Shown here piece by piece: positions 1 through 6,570 of a stretch of DNA of 8,196 nt (positions are counted from its first letter, which is position 1; every line of letters begins with the position of its first letter). The notes beneath the pieces are model-generated. The model made no database searches. It was not told the origin of the DNA and saw only the letters and a program-made list of their open reading frames with translations. The position numbers were made by a program, and so were the translations under genes. Location of the stretch: positions 1 to 8,196 of the forward strand of contig CAZLJF010000071.1 of NCBI GenBank assembly GCA_964559845.1, written 5' to 3'. The stretch is from WSZY01 sp964559845. GTDB taxonomy: Bacteria > Pseudomonadota > Zetaproteobacteria > Mariprofundales > Mariprofundaceae.

Positions 1-1
1 T

Positions 2-370
2 ACATATAAGGTGGGAGTGAAGCCTGTCAGGGAGTTGTTTGGGGTTATGGCGGCAGAGGGAGTTCTGCAAGGAGTCTTTATGACCACTGGGGAGTTCACT
101 GCGGAAGCCAAGAAATTTGCAAAGGGAAAGAAACTTGTTCTTGCATCGGGATCATCTTTTCTTCAATCAATCCAGAGCATGTCTGAAGAAAATCAAGCAG
201 CTTTATTGAAGGTTGCTACTGAAGGTGATTATACAACGCCTACCTGTGTAAGCTGTGATGTCAAAATGAAGCTACGAATAAGCAAGAAAGGTAAAAATAT
301 AGGAGCAAGGTTCTGGGGGTGTTCTAACTTTCCTCGCTGCAAAAAGCAGCTAAAGTATGTACATACATGA
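2..370 (+). CDS. Mrr-type restriction endonuclease with C4 zinc finger, C-terminal part (5' partial)
   Basis: The reading frame is open to the window edge, so the true start lies upstream; a GTG at base 11 sits inside the domain and is not the likely start. The first ~55 visible residues (VGVKPVRELFGVMAAEG, then a GVFMTTGEFTAEAKKFA segment) match the end of the Mrr-like nuclease fold, in which a helix following the catalytic QxK strand leads into a strand with the T-x-G-x-F-T motif. The catalytic D/QxK residues themselves would be upstream and cannot be seen. Counting from base 2, Cys82, Cys85, Cys107 and Cys113 form a topoisomerase-type C4 zinc finger (CVSC ... FWGCSNFPRC), a usual tail for this family and probably DNA-binding. 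Such proteins cleave modified or foreign DNA in the cytoplasm. No methyltransferase is visible, so it could be a solitary, modification-dependent enzyme. Family assignment is firm; activity is unproven. Confidence 0.85.
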   Translation, partial: TYKVGVKPVRELFGVMAAEGVLQGVFMTTGEFTAEAKKFAKGKKLVLASGSSFLQSIQSMSEENQAALLKVATEGDYTTPTCVSCDVKMKLRISKKGKNIGARFWGCSNFPRCKKQLKYVHT

Positions 371-477
371 AATCGCACACTGTGTTTCTCTAATATGTGT
401 ATTATGGATCAACATAACAGGTGGTCGATTTAACCGTAATACGCAGATAATCGAAACACGGTCACTTGAGCAGGCTA
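371..477. other. convergent intergenic gap, no clear signal
   Basis: This AT-rich gap lies between the ends of two converging genes, the Mrr-type nuclease (+) and the pentapeptide protein (-). I see only weak 5-bp dyads (TTATG ... CATAA near 403-418, CGATT ... AATCG near 426-456) and no GC-rich stem followed by a T run. No terminator can be assigned. Confidence 0.5.
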
Positions 478-1410
478 TTAGTATTTTCGTTGGTTTCGCG
501 CTGCCATGCCGAATACGGGTCGGCGAAAAAGATTTTGCTGTTCGGTGTAATAGGCAGGATCGAGCGGATTGCGGCCGGCGCAGTCCTTTTTATCACCCCA
601 AATTGTTCCTCTGTCCGCATGGAATGGCATGCCGGCATTTTCCAGCCGTTCAGGGGTGATGCCTGTGCCGGTCAAGTCACAGCCATACAGTTTTGCCGAG
701 TGCAGCTTTGCTCCAAACAGGTTGGCATGGCTGAGATTGGCGTGGTTCAGGGTGGTGTTTGCCAGGTTTGTACAGGATACAATGGCATGAGAGAGATCGG
801 CATGATCAAGAATAGAGCCGCCAAGTTCGGCCTTTATCAACTGGCTGCGGTGAAGGTCGGCATGGGAGAGGTCACACCAGGCCATTTCGCAGGACTCCAT
901 CAGCGATTCAGAGAGGATGGCACGGTTCAGCGTGGCACTCATCAAGTTTGCAAAGCGAATGTCCGCACATTTCAAATCTGCGTTGGAGAGTTTGCAGTAG
1001 CTGAGATCGGCCATACGCAGACTGACGCTGGTCAGGCCGATATGCGCAAGACTGCACTTTTGCAGCTGTAGCCCATCCAGGCAGAGGCCGGGTTGCGGCT
1101 CCTCCATCCCTGGCAACAGTGTGCGGATCAGTGCATTGATGCTGCGGATGTAGGGTTTGCTGCGATAGTGATCCAGCTGTTTTTCAGAGAGAGCGAGAGG
1201 AAGATCCTGTGCCGCCTGCCGAATAATACTGCTACAGGAAGCCAGGATAGCTGTATCAATGTGCTGATAGTTGCTTACACCTTGTGTGGCAAAGCTCTGA
1301 AGGTCGTGAACAGCCATGCGCAGTTCAAATTCATCATTGGCCGGAATTGAGTTTACGCACTCAAAAAGCGCGCTTAATCCATCCGGCCATGTTGGTTGTC
1401 CTCTTTTCAT
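478..1410 (-). CDS. pentapeptide-repeat protein of unknown function
   Basis: This 310-residue protein has three parts. Residues 1 to ~105 look mostly helical and resemble no domain I can name. Residues ~109-253 are a pentapeptide-repeat domain in which a hydrophobic centre residue (mostly Leu, occasionally Ile, Val or Met) falls at every fifth position from 111 to 251 without interruption. That gives 29 centres, about seven coils of the right-handed quadrilateral beta-helix typical of the family, with A(D/N)L-type repeats such as NADLK, HADLS and HANLS. Residues ~254-310 are a polar tail with several Arg, Asn and Gln. No signal peptide or membrane segment is seen, so it is probably cytoplasmic. 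Many cysteines lie on the coil faces. The ATG follows a GGTGGG stretch that may serve as a weak ribosome binding site. Some family members (Qnr, MfpA) mimic DNA and bind gyrase, but most have no known role, and nothing here identifies a target. Confidence 0.9.
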   Translation of the reverse strand: MKRGQPTWPDGLSALFECVNSIPANDEFELRMAVHDLQSFATQGVSNYQHIDTAILASCSSIIRQAAQDLPLALSEKQLDHYRSKPYIRSINALIRTLLPGMEEPQPGLCLDGLQLQKCSLAHIGLTSVSLRMADLSYCKLSNADLKCADIRFANLMSATLNRAILSESLMESCEMAWCDLSHADLHRSQLIKAELGGSILDHADLSHAIVSCTNLANTTLNHANLSHANLFGAKLHSAKLYGCDLTGTGITPERLENAGMPFHADRGTIWGDKKDCAGRNPLDPAYYTEQQNLFRRPVFGMAARNQRKY

Positions 1411-1642
1411 ATACCCACCGATTAATGGCTCCTGCCTTTTGTGATTCGGCCCTCATTCTTTGGCAAAGTTGCCGTCCGGATTAGCTATCCTGCTGACTTG
1501 TCGCGCTTTTTCGCGTAGCTGTATTGCACGGATACAATGATTCAGCACCTCACAAGGTTACAAGAGTATTTCCGGGTATCCCTGAATCTATCGGCTGACG
1601 AGTCACTTTCATGAGTTTTGATTTGTGAAAGTGGCGGATGAA
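1411..1642. other. intergenic region upstream of the pentapeptide gene, downstream of malQ
   Basis: This 232-base gap lies between two minus-strand genes and should hold the promoter and leader of the pentapeptide gene and any malQ terminator. I see no -35/-10 pair worth naming. It contains several short dyads: GGCAA/TTGCC (1462-1473), GGAT/ATCC (1478-1490) and CGCG/CGCG around a T-rich loop (1502-1515). A longer one lies near malQ and is listed separately. No coding region is supported. Confidence 0.5.
1604..1633 (-). repeat. 8-bp inverted repeat just downstream of malQ
   Basis: CACTTTCA (1604-1611) and TGAAAGTG (1626-1633) are perfect complements separated by 14 bases, and they begin 10 bases beyond the malQ stop codon. 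The position suits a 3' hairpin for malQ, but no T run follows the stem on the minus strand. It is therefore at best a weak or non-intrinsic terminator, or alternatively a protein-binding dyad. Confidence 0.35.
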
Positions 1643-3115
1643 TCAGCGGCCATAGAGGTTGTTAAGCTTCTGAAATACTTCCTTTTTCTCTGTAAGCGCA
1701 TCGAGGCTCTCAAGCCGCCAGCACCAGTTTCCTTCCAGTGTTCCGGGTGTATTGAATCGTGCTTCGGTTGGTAGAGCCAACAGATCCTGGACAGGAATCA
1801 TGGCCAGCCGTGCAACCGAGGCCAGTACAGAACGTATCATAGACATCGGCATATCATTATGGTCAGCATTAAGGTAGTTGATGATGTGTTCGATTTCATG
1901 CTCGGAGGCGGTACGGAACCATCCCAGTGATGTGTCATTGTCATGTGTACCGGTGTAGGCAACGCTTTCGATCTCGTGATTGTGGGGAAGGTAAGGGTTG
2001 GATGCATCGTCACCAAAAGCGAACTGGAGAATCTTCATACCGGGCAAACCGAATCTCTCCCTTAGTGCAATTACCTCGGGTGTAATCAGTCCCAGATCTT
2101 CCGCAATCAGTGGCAATTGCCCGAGTTCTTTTCTCAGCGTTTCCAGCAGCTCTGCACCGGGGGCAGGCAACCATTCACCAATGCGCCCGTCCTGCATCTC
2201 GCCGGGAATGGCCCAGAAAGATTCCAGTCCGCGGAAATGGTCAATACGCATCAGGTGCATGCGAACAAGTTGTCTGCGTACCCGCTTGACCCACCAGCCG
2301 AAGCCATCTGACTTCAGCCTGTCCCACTGGTAGAGCGGGTTGCCCCAGCGCTGGCCGTTTTCAGAGAAGTAATCGGGGGGAACGCCTGCAACCTGATCGC
2401 AGAGCCCTTCATCATTGACGGTAAAATAGTGTCTGTCTGCCCAGACATCAGCGGAATCGTGTGCAACATAGATCGGAATATCGCCAAACAGCAGTACGCC
2501 TCGCTCTTCGGCATACTGTTTTAGCTGCTGCCACTGATAGGCGAACAGGAACTGTTCAAACTGAACCTGGCGTATGTATGCCGAGTGTCCTGCCCTGGCT
2601 GTATCAAGTGCATGGGCAGAGCGGTCGCGCAGGGACTCCGACCATTGCCACCATGGGAGATCATGATAGTCGTTTTTTAGTGCTGCAAAGAGAGCGTAAT
2701 CATCCAGCCAGTCAGCATTTTGCGTAAGAAAGGCGTCAACGACTTCAGCCAGCGCAGCATCGCTGCTGACATGAGCCCAGAATCCATCAGCGGCCTCGGA
2801 TCGTGCTGCCTCGATCGAAAGCCTGCCATCTATTACAGCCTGACATGACTTCTCATGGAGCCATCCACGAATTACACAATCGCGCAGGTCCAGAAATTCA
2901 GGATTGCCGGCTGAAGATGAGAGAGATTCATATGGTGAACCATGTCCGTGCGTAGGTCCCAGCGGCAGGAACTGCCAGACTGAAAACCCTGCTTCTGCAA
3001 TGGTATCAATAAAATTCCGCGCTTCGACCCCGAGAACACCGTGCGGAAACGGCCCGGGCAAAGAGCTGATATGCAGTAGTACACCGGAACGTCGGCGATC
3101 AATCCAGTGATTCAA
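1643..3115 (-). CDS. malQ: 4-alpha-glucanotransferase (amylomaltase, GH77)
   Basis: At 490 residues this is the usual length for a bacterial amylomaltase. It transfers alpha-1,4-glucan segments between maltodextrins in the cytoplasm, as part of glycogen and maltodextrin turnover. The start of the GH77 barrel is clear (SGVLLHISSLPGPF, residues 10-23). The catalytic residues are all present: nucleophile Asp292 in RIDHFRGLESFW, acid/base Glu339 in LIAEDLG, and transition-state stabiliser Asp392 in YTGTHDND. The only start that keeps the whole conserved N-terminus is TTG at 3115-3113, because an in-frame TGA lies three codons upstream (3124-3122) and the next internal ATG is deep in the protein. 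The ribosome binding site is poor (GGAT about 10 bases upstream). The gene follows the GH57 gene on the same strand after a 157-base gap containing hairpins, so it may be transcribed partly on its own. Confidence 0.95.
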   Translation of the reverse strand: MNHWIDRRRSGVLLHISSLPGPFPHGVLGVEARNFIDTIAEAGFSVWQFLPLGPTHGHGSPYESLSSSAGNPEFLDLRDCVIRGWLHEKSCQAVIDGRLSIEAARSEAADGFWAHVSSDAALAEVVDAFLTQNADWLDDYALFAALKNDYHDLPWWQWSESLRDRSAHALDTARAGHSAYIRQVQFEQFLFAYQWQQLKQYAEERGVLLFGDIPIYVAHDSADVWADRHYFTVNDEGLCDQVAGVPPDYFSENGQRWGNPLYQWDRLKSDGFGWWVKRVRRQLVRMHLMRIDHFRGLESFWAIPGEMQDGRIGEWLPAPGAELLETLRKELGQLPLIAEDLGLITPEVIALRERFGLPGMKILQFAFGDDASNPYLPHNHEIESVAYTGTHDNDTSLGWFRTASEHEIEHIINYLNADHNDMPMSMIRSVLASVARLAMIPVQDLLALPTEARFNTPGTLEGNWCWRLESLDALTEKKEVFQKLNNLYGR

Positions 3116-3125
3116 TCTGTATCAT
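3099..3125 (-). other. short ATG reading frame overlapping the malQ start
   Basis: An ATG at 3125-3123 opens an eight-codon frame (MIQIESLD, then TGA at 3101-3099) that overlaps the malQ TTG start in a different frame. No good Shine-Dalgarno precedes it. It could be a leader peptide, chance, or the original malQ start left out of frame by a small insertion. Confidence 0.25.
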
Positions 3126-3127
3126 CC

Positions 3128-3154
3128 GCAAAAGAAGGCATTCCTGCCTTTTGC
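3128..3154 (-). promoter_or_regulatory. hairpin immediately upstream of the malQ start
   Basis: GCAAAAGAAGGCA (3128-3140) pairs with TGCCTTTTGC (3145-3154) around a four-base TTCC loop. This gives a 10-bp stem with a three-base bulge. On the minus strand the 3' arm contains a CTTTT run and ends 12 bases before the malQ TTG. It could attenuate transcription entering malQ from the glgC-GH57 side or limit ribosome access. The pairing is seen directly; the role is inferred. Confidence 0.4.
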
Positions 3155-3161
3155 TTACAGC

Positions 3162-3192
3162 GCATCAGAAAAAAGCATATTTTTTCTGATGC
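3162..3192. terminator. perfect 13-bp inverted repeat, possible terminator after the GH57 gene
   Basis: GCATCAGAAAAAA (3162-3174) and TTTTTTCTGATGC (3180-3192) are perfect complements around a five-base loop. It lies 80 bases beyond the GH57 stop. The T run is inside the stem rather than after it, so it is not a textbook intrinsic terminator. On the minus strand an alternative small fold (GCAT ... ATGC) is followed directly by six T, which would be more terminator-like. It may separate glgC-GH57 from malQ expression or protect an mRNA 3' end. Confidence 0.45.
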
Positions 3193-3272
3193 TTTAGTGA
3201 GCGCAGCAAGGCCGAACTCTTGCGAAGCGTTAAAAGGGTGAGAGATGGATATTGGGGTCGTATCAATTAAAC

Positions 3273-4967
3273 TCACGTTTCGCTGTGTCCTCTACGCATG
3301 GTTCCACCGCCTTCGGCATCTCCACCGCCTTTGGAGATATATTGATCCAGTGATGAAGGCGTAGGCAAGCCAAGTAGCAGGTAGAGCTTCTTCAGATGTT
3401 GCCGGTAAAGTTGATCAAAATCTCTGACGGCCGTTCCCGGATTATAGTCACCAAACCACCAGCACCAGTCCGAACCTTCACAGATACAAAGCTGCTCCCT
3501 GGTTGCCTGCTGCTGTTCGGGAGAGAGGGTGGGAAATACCCTGTCATAGGCCTGTTTGGCTTCAATCAGCAGTTCCCAGGCGTGCGTTTTGGCCTTATCA
3601 CCGATCCATGTTGAGAGGTTACCATAGACCCATGATCCCGGCGTCAGTTTTTTCAGCCTCTCTGTTGCGGCAGATACTTTCAGATAGTCACTGAAGGTGG
3701 TCAGTTCATAATCTTTATGTTCTGCAATTGATTGATAAAGCATGGTCAGGAACGGCATCGCATTTTCATGGTAATGTTCCCATGCGTTTTCACCATCCAT
3801 AATGATCGATACAACCGGATTCTTCATGCCCTGGGTTCGGTGACGGATGCCAGCCAGCTCCTGCATGAAGTTATTGACAGCATCGTTGCTGTCCCAGCGC
3901 GAATATTCAAAACCGAGCAGGTCGGAGAGGTGATCATCACGGAAGAAGCAACTGATCTGCCTCTCTCCTTCACCGACCAGCCATGGATGATAAATTGCAT
4001 GAGGATTACTCTCTCTTACGTTGTATCCCAGTGAGTGATGCAGCACGCCCTCGCCGGTGGCACACCACTTGAAACCGGCTTCACCAAGAAGGGCAAGCGT
4101 CTCTTCGGAGACGGCTCCTTCAGCTGGCCAGCAGCCGTTGGCAGGCTGCCCGAACAGAGCTTCATGGGAGCTTTTGGCCAGCTCAATATGCTCCCTGGCT
4201 CGCTCCTTGCCGCCCGGGTAGGGCGTTTCAGGGATCTGTGCATCAGGCACGGTTTCGAGGGCGGAGTTAAAATCAATCATCAACGGGATGATGGGATGCG
4301 CATAAGGGGTGGTGGAAATCTCGATCTTGCCTTCTGCCTGCAGCTTGCGATGCCTTTCAGGAATTTCACTAAGTAGTGATGCAATCAGTGTCAGCAGGTC
4401 ACGACGATCCTGATATTTAAAATTGCGCCCCTTTTCGATCAGCCGGCGGGCAACAAAATTGCTCTTGCGGACGCTCTCCCCAAGCCATCCCAGATGATAC
4501 CAGGTGACAAGATCAGTATAGAAGTGCCTGCCAAGGTATCTGGTGGCATCATGACTCTTTGCATGCTCTGCCAGATTCCAGAGGCGGCTGTAGGCCGGAT
4601 AGCGGTGCAGGTTTCGCTCATGGTTCAGGCGAAAGCAGCTTTTCAGCAGATATTCGCACTCCTCGTCTGAATAATTGCCGGTTTTATGTGCCAGTGCAGT
4701 CAGCAGCGGATCCGGAAGTTCATCCTGGTCATGGTTCAACCAGTCGCGCAGCTGAACCGCATAATCTTCAATCTGTGCCGTCAGCGATGGCACATAATTG
4801 ATGACTGCACGTGCATTGGGAAGCTGCTCAAGAATAACAGCCATATCGGTATAATCCTTGATGGCATGCAGATAGACCCAGGGCAGGTGATAGCGACCGC
4901 TCTCCGCCTCGCGGTAGAATGGCTGGTGCATATGCCAGTAAAATATAACGGATAGAGGCTTGCTCAT
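3273..4967 (-). CDS. glycoside hydrolase family 57 (alpha-amylase-like) protein
   Basis: This 564-residue GH57 enzyme probably acts on alpha-glucan in the cytoplasm, as no signal peptide is present. The conserved family regions appear in order: region 1 WHMHQP (residues 11-16), region 2 GKIEISTTPYAHP (213-225), region 3 NGCWPAEGAV with the likely nucleophile Glu283, and region 4 IIMDGENAWEHY with the likely acid/base Asp391. The HMHQP form of region 1 fits the amylase/amylopullulanase-type group better than the GH57 branching enzymes. The exact activity (hydrolase or transferase) cannot be read from the sequence. A C-terminal helical part (~470-535) contains the motif ICEGSDWCWWFGD common in this group, and the last ~20 residues are a glycine-rich polar tail. 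The ATG has AGGA eight bases upstream. The gene begins 36 bases after the glgC stop on the same strand, so the two are probably co-transcribed. Confidence 0.92.
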   Translation of the reverse strand: MSKPLSVIFYWHMHQPFYREAESGRYHLPWVYLHAIKDYTDMAVILEQLPNARAVINYVPSLTAQIEDYAVQLRDWLNHDQDELPDPLLTALAHKTGNYSDEECEYLLKSCFRLNHERNLHRYPAYSRLWNLAEHAKSHDATRYLGRHFYTDLVTWYHLGWLGESVRKSNFVARRLIEKGRNFKYQDRRDLLTLIASLLSEIPERHRKLQAEGKIEISTTPYAHPIIPLMIDFNSALETVPDAQIPETPYPGGKERAREHIELAKSSHEALFGQPANGCWPAEGAVSEETLALLGEAGFKWCATGEGVLHHSLGYNVRESNPHAIYHPWLVGEGERQISCFFRDDHLSDLLGFEYSRWDSNDAVNNFMQELAGIRHRTQGMKNPVVSIIMDGENAWEHYHENAMPFLTMLYQSIAEHKDYELTTFSDYLKVSAATERLKKLTPGSWVYGNLSTWIGDKAKTHAWELLIEAKQAYDRVFPTLSPEQQQATREQLCICEGSDWCWWFGDYNPGTAVRDFDQLYRQHLKKLYLLLGLPTPSSLDQYISKGGGDAEGGGTMRRGHSET

Positions 4968-5003
4968 GTTGTTCCTGTATGATTCCAGAAATAAAGTTGA
5001 TGA

Positions 5004-6269
5004 TCAGAGGTTGTGCAGTTCCTGCCCCATCATTTCAGATGTTACAAGAACAACACCACCTTCACTGACATAGAAACGCCTGGCGTCTTCTTCCAGATTT
5101 TCGCCAATTACGGTTCCTTCCGGAATGATGGTGCCTTTATCAATAACGCACTTCTTCAGGTGACAGTTGCGTTCAATGGTGACATCGGGCAGAACCACAC
5201 TATCCTCTACAATTGAGTAGGAGTGTACACGCACATTGGAGAAGAGTACCGATTTGCGGACAGTGGAGCCGGTAATCAGGCAGCCTCCGGAGATCAGTGA
5301 GTCCACTGCCATACCGCGGCGGTCATCATCATCAAAGGCAAATTTGGCGGGCGCCAACTGTTCCTGTTGTGTCCAGATGGGCCAGTCAGCATCGTACATG
5401 TTCAGTTCGGGATTGATTGTGACCAGGTTGATATTTGCTTCCCAGTAGGCATCAATCGTACCGACATCACGCCAGTAACCGGGGGTACCGGTATTGGCGT
5501 TGACAAATGGAAATGCAAACGCATTGGCATGTTCAATGGCATGTGGAATCAGATCGTGGCCGAAATCGTGGGTGGATTTTTCATTCCTGGCATCCTCAAG
5601 CAGGCGATTACGCAGGTACTCGGCTGTAAAGACATAGATACCCATGGAGGCGAGAGCCATGGATGGATCGCCCGGCATCGGTTTTGGATCGGCAGGTTTT
5701 TCGGTAAACTCTACAATGCGCTCTTCATCATTGATGGCCATGACGCCGAATTCACTGGCCTCATCCAGCGATACCGGAATACAGCCAACCGTGATGTCTG
5801 CGCCTTTCGCCACATGGGCGGCAATCATTTTACCGTAATCCATTTTGTAGATGTGGTCACCGGCAAGAACAAGAATATATTCCGGATCATAGTGGCGGAT
5901 AATATCGAGATTCTGGTAAACTGCATCGGCAGTGCCTTCATACCACCCTTCACCCTGACGCTGCTGGGCAGGAAGCACCTCGAGAAACTCGCCAAACTGA
6001 CCGGAGAGGAAGCTCCAGCCACGCTGCAGATGACGCTGCAGGGAGTGTGATTTGTATTGCGTGACAACAGAGATACGGCGAATGCCGGAATTGATGCAGT
6101 TGGAGAGAGGAAAATCAATAATGCGGAATTTGCCGCCAAAGGGAACGCCGGGTTTGGCTCTCCATTTGGTCAATGCCTTGAGTCTTGAGCCTTTGCCGCC
6201 AGCCAGAACAAGCGCCACCGTATTGGCTGTCAGTTGACTGATGTTACGTTCTATACGTTTTTTGGGCAT
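5004..6269 (-). CDS. glgC: glucose-1-phosphate adenylyltransferase (ADP-glucose pyrophosphorylase)
   Basis: This 421-residue enzyme makes ADP-glucose from ATP and glucose-1-phosphate, the committed step of bacterial glycogen synthesis. It aligns with the enterobacterial GlgC over its whole length. The N-terminal nucleotidyltransferase fold carries the LAGGKGSRL loop (22-30), RAKPGV with Lys39 (the activator-site lysine in E. coli), WYEGTADAVYQN (109-120), the catalytic Asp138 in LAGDHIYK, and Lys191 in FTEKPA for the sugar phosphate. The C-terminal left-handed beta-helix ends with EDARRFYVSEGGVVLVT. Conservation of the activator-site lysine suggests allosteric control by glycolytic intermediates, but this is inferred. 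The ATG at 6269-6267 has a strong GGGAGAAGG ribosome binding site. It is the first gene of the minus-strand cluster and is divergent from pgm. No key residue is missing. Confidence 0.97.
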   Translation of the reverse strand: MPKKRIERNISQLTANTVALVLAGGKGSRLKALTKWRAKPGVPFGGKFRIIDFPLSNCINSGIRRISVVTQYKSHSLQRHLQRGWSFLSGQFGEFLEVLPAQQRQGEGWYEGTADAVYQNLDIIRHYDPEYILVLAGDHIYKMDYGKMIAAHVAKGADITVGCIPVSLDEASEFGVMAINDEERIVEFTEKPADPKPMPGDPSMALASMGIYVFTAEYLRNRLLEDARNEKSTHDFGHDLIPHAIEHANAFAFPFVNANTGTPGYWRDVGTIDAYWEANINLVTINPELNMYDADWPIWTQQEQLAPAKFAFDDDDRRGMAVDSLISGGCLITGSTVRKSVLFSNVRVHSYSIVEDSVVLPDVTIERNCHLKKCVIDKGTIIPEGTVIGENLEEDARRFYVSEGGVVLVTSEMMGQELHNL

Positions 6270-6569
6270 TGCCTTCTCCCTGTGCGACCGAATCAGATAG
6301 CGGATAGACTAGCATCTTTATTACATCGAGGCTATAGAGGCGGACGGGGAATGATGAGGCTGCGCTGCATGCACTTTTCCCCTATTCTTTCGAGAAATTG
6401 ATCTTCTGCAACAGTGCATTTGTCTCTCTTTGCAGCATATCAGGCAAAAGTGTGATATTTTCCGAACTCTCGAACTCAAACACCCGTGTATCCGATTTCA
6501 GCAGTTTATGGATGGACTGCGTGAGTGCCCTGGCCTAGAGTATTCAAATCGAATTCATCTGGAGGGATA
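6270..6569. other. divergent glgC-pgm intergenic region
   Basis: These 300 bases separate the oppositely directed glgC and pgm genes and must hold both promoters. A GGGGAA ... TTCCCC dyad is visible (about 6347-6382). Two open stretches without convincing starts overlap on opposite strands: 50 codons on the minus strand (6534 to 6385, stop TAG at 6382) and about 70 codons on the plus strand (6358-6567). Neither is a supported gene. I see no good -10/-35 pair for glgC. Confidence 0.5.
6430..6459 (+). promoter_or_regulatory. weak candidate sigma70-type promoter for pgm
   Basis: TTGCAG (6430-6435) and GATATT (6454-6459) are spaced 18 bases apart, about 110 bases before the pgm start. Each box matches the sigma70 consensus only partly, so this is the best visible candidate rather than a confident call. 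Confidence 0.22.
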
Positions 6570-6570
6570 A
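6508..6570 (+). other. possible 20-codon leader reading frame overlapping the pgm start
   Basis: An ATG at 6508 opens a 20-codon frame (MDGLRECPGLEYSNRIHLEG) whose TAA stop overlaps the pgm ATG as TAATG, the arrangement used for translational coupling. The pgm ribosome binding site GGAGG lies inside it. It has no clear Shine-Dalgarno of its own, and it could be chance. Confidence 0.25.

Noticed and set aside
466..1071. A 201-codon plus-strand open frame with a repetitive translation
   Set aside because: It is antisense to the pentapeptide gene. Its apparent repeats mirror the five-codon period of the real protein, and it matches no family.
570..1080. A CRISPR-like or tandem DNA repeat suggested by recurring GGCATG/GAGATCGGC-type words about 15 bases apart
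   Set aside because: The period is a multiple of five codons and is explained by the pentapeptide protein repeats. There are no identical repeats with unique spacers.
1441..1515. Resemblance to a GEMM (cyclic-di-GMP) riboswitch from the plus-strand GGCAAAGTTGCC segment
   Set aside because: The conserved GACGCAAAGC segment and the tetraloop receptor are missing, and no plus-strand gene follows.
3162..3192. Terminal inverted repeat of a small mobile element
   Set aside because: The two arms are only five bases apart, no second copy or target duplication is seen, and a transcript hairpin is simpler.
5367..6050. A 227-codon plus-strand open frame
   Set aside because: It lies wholly antisense to glgC, whose protein is unmistakable, and the translation has no recognisable domain.
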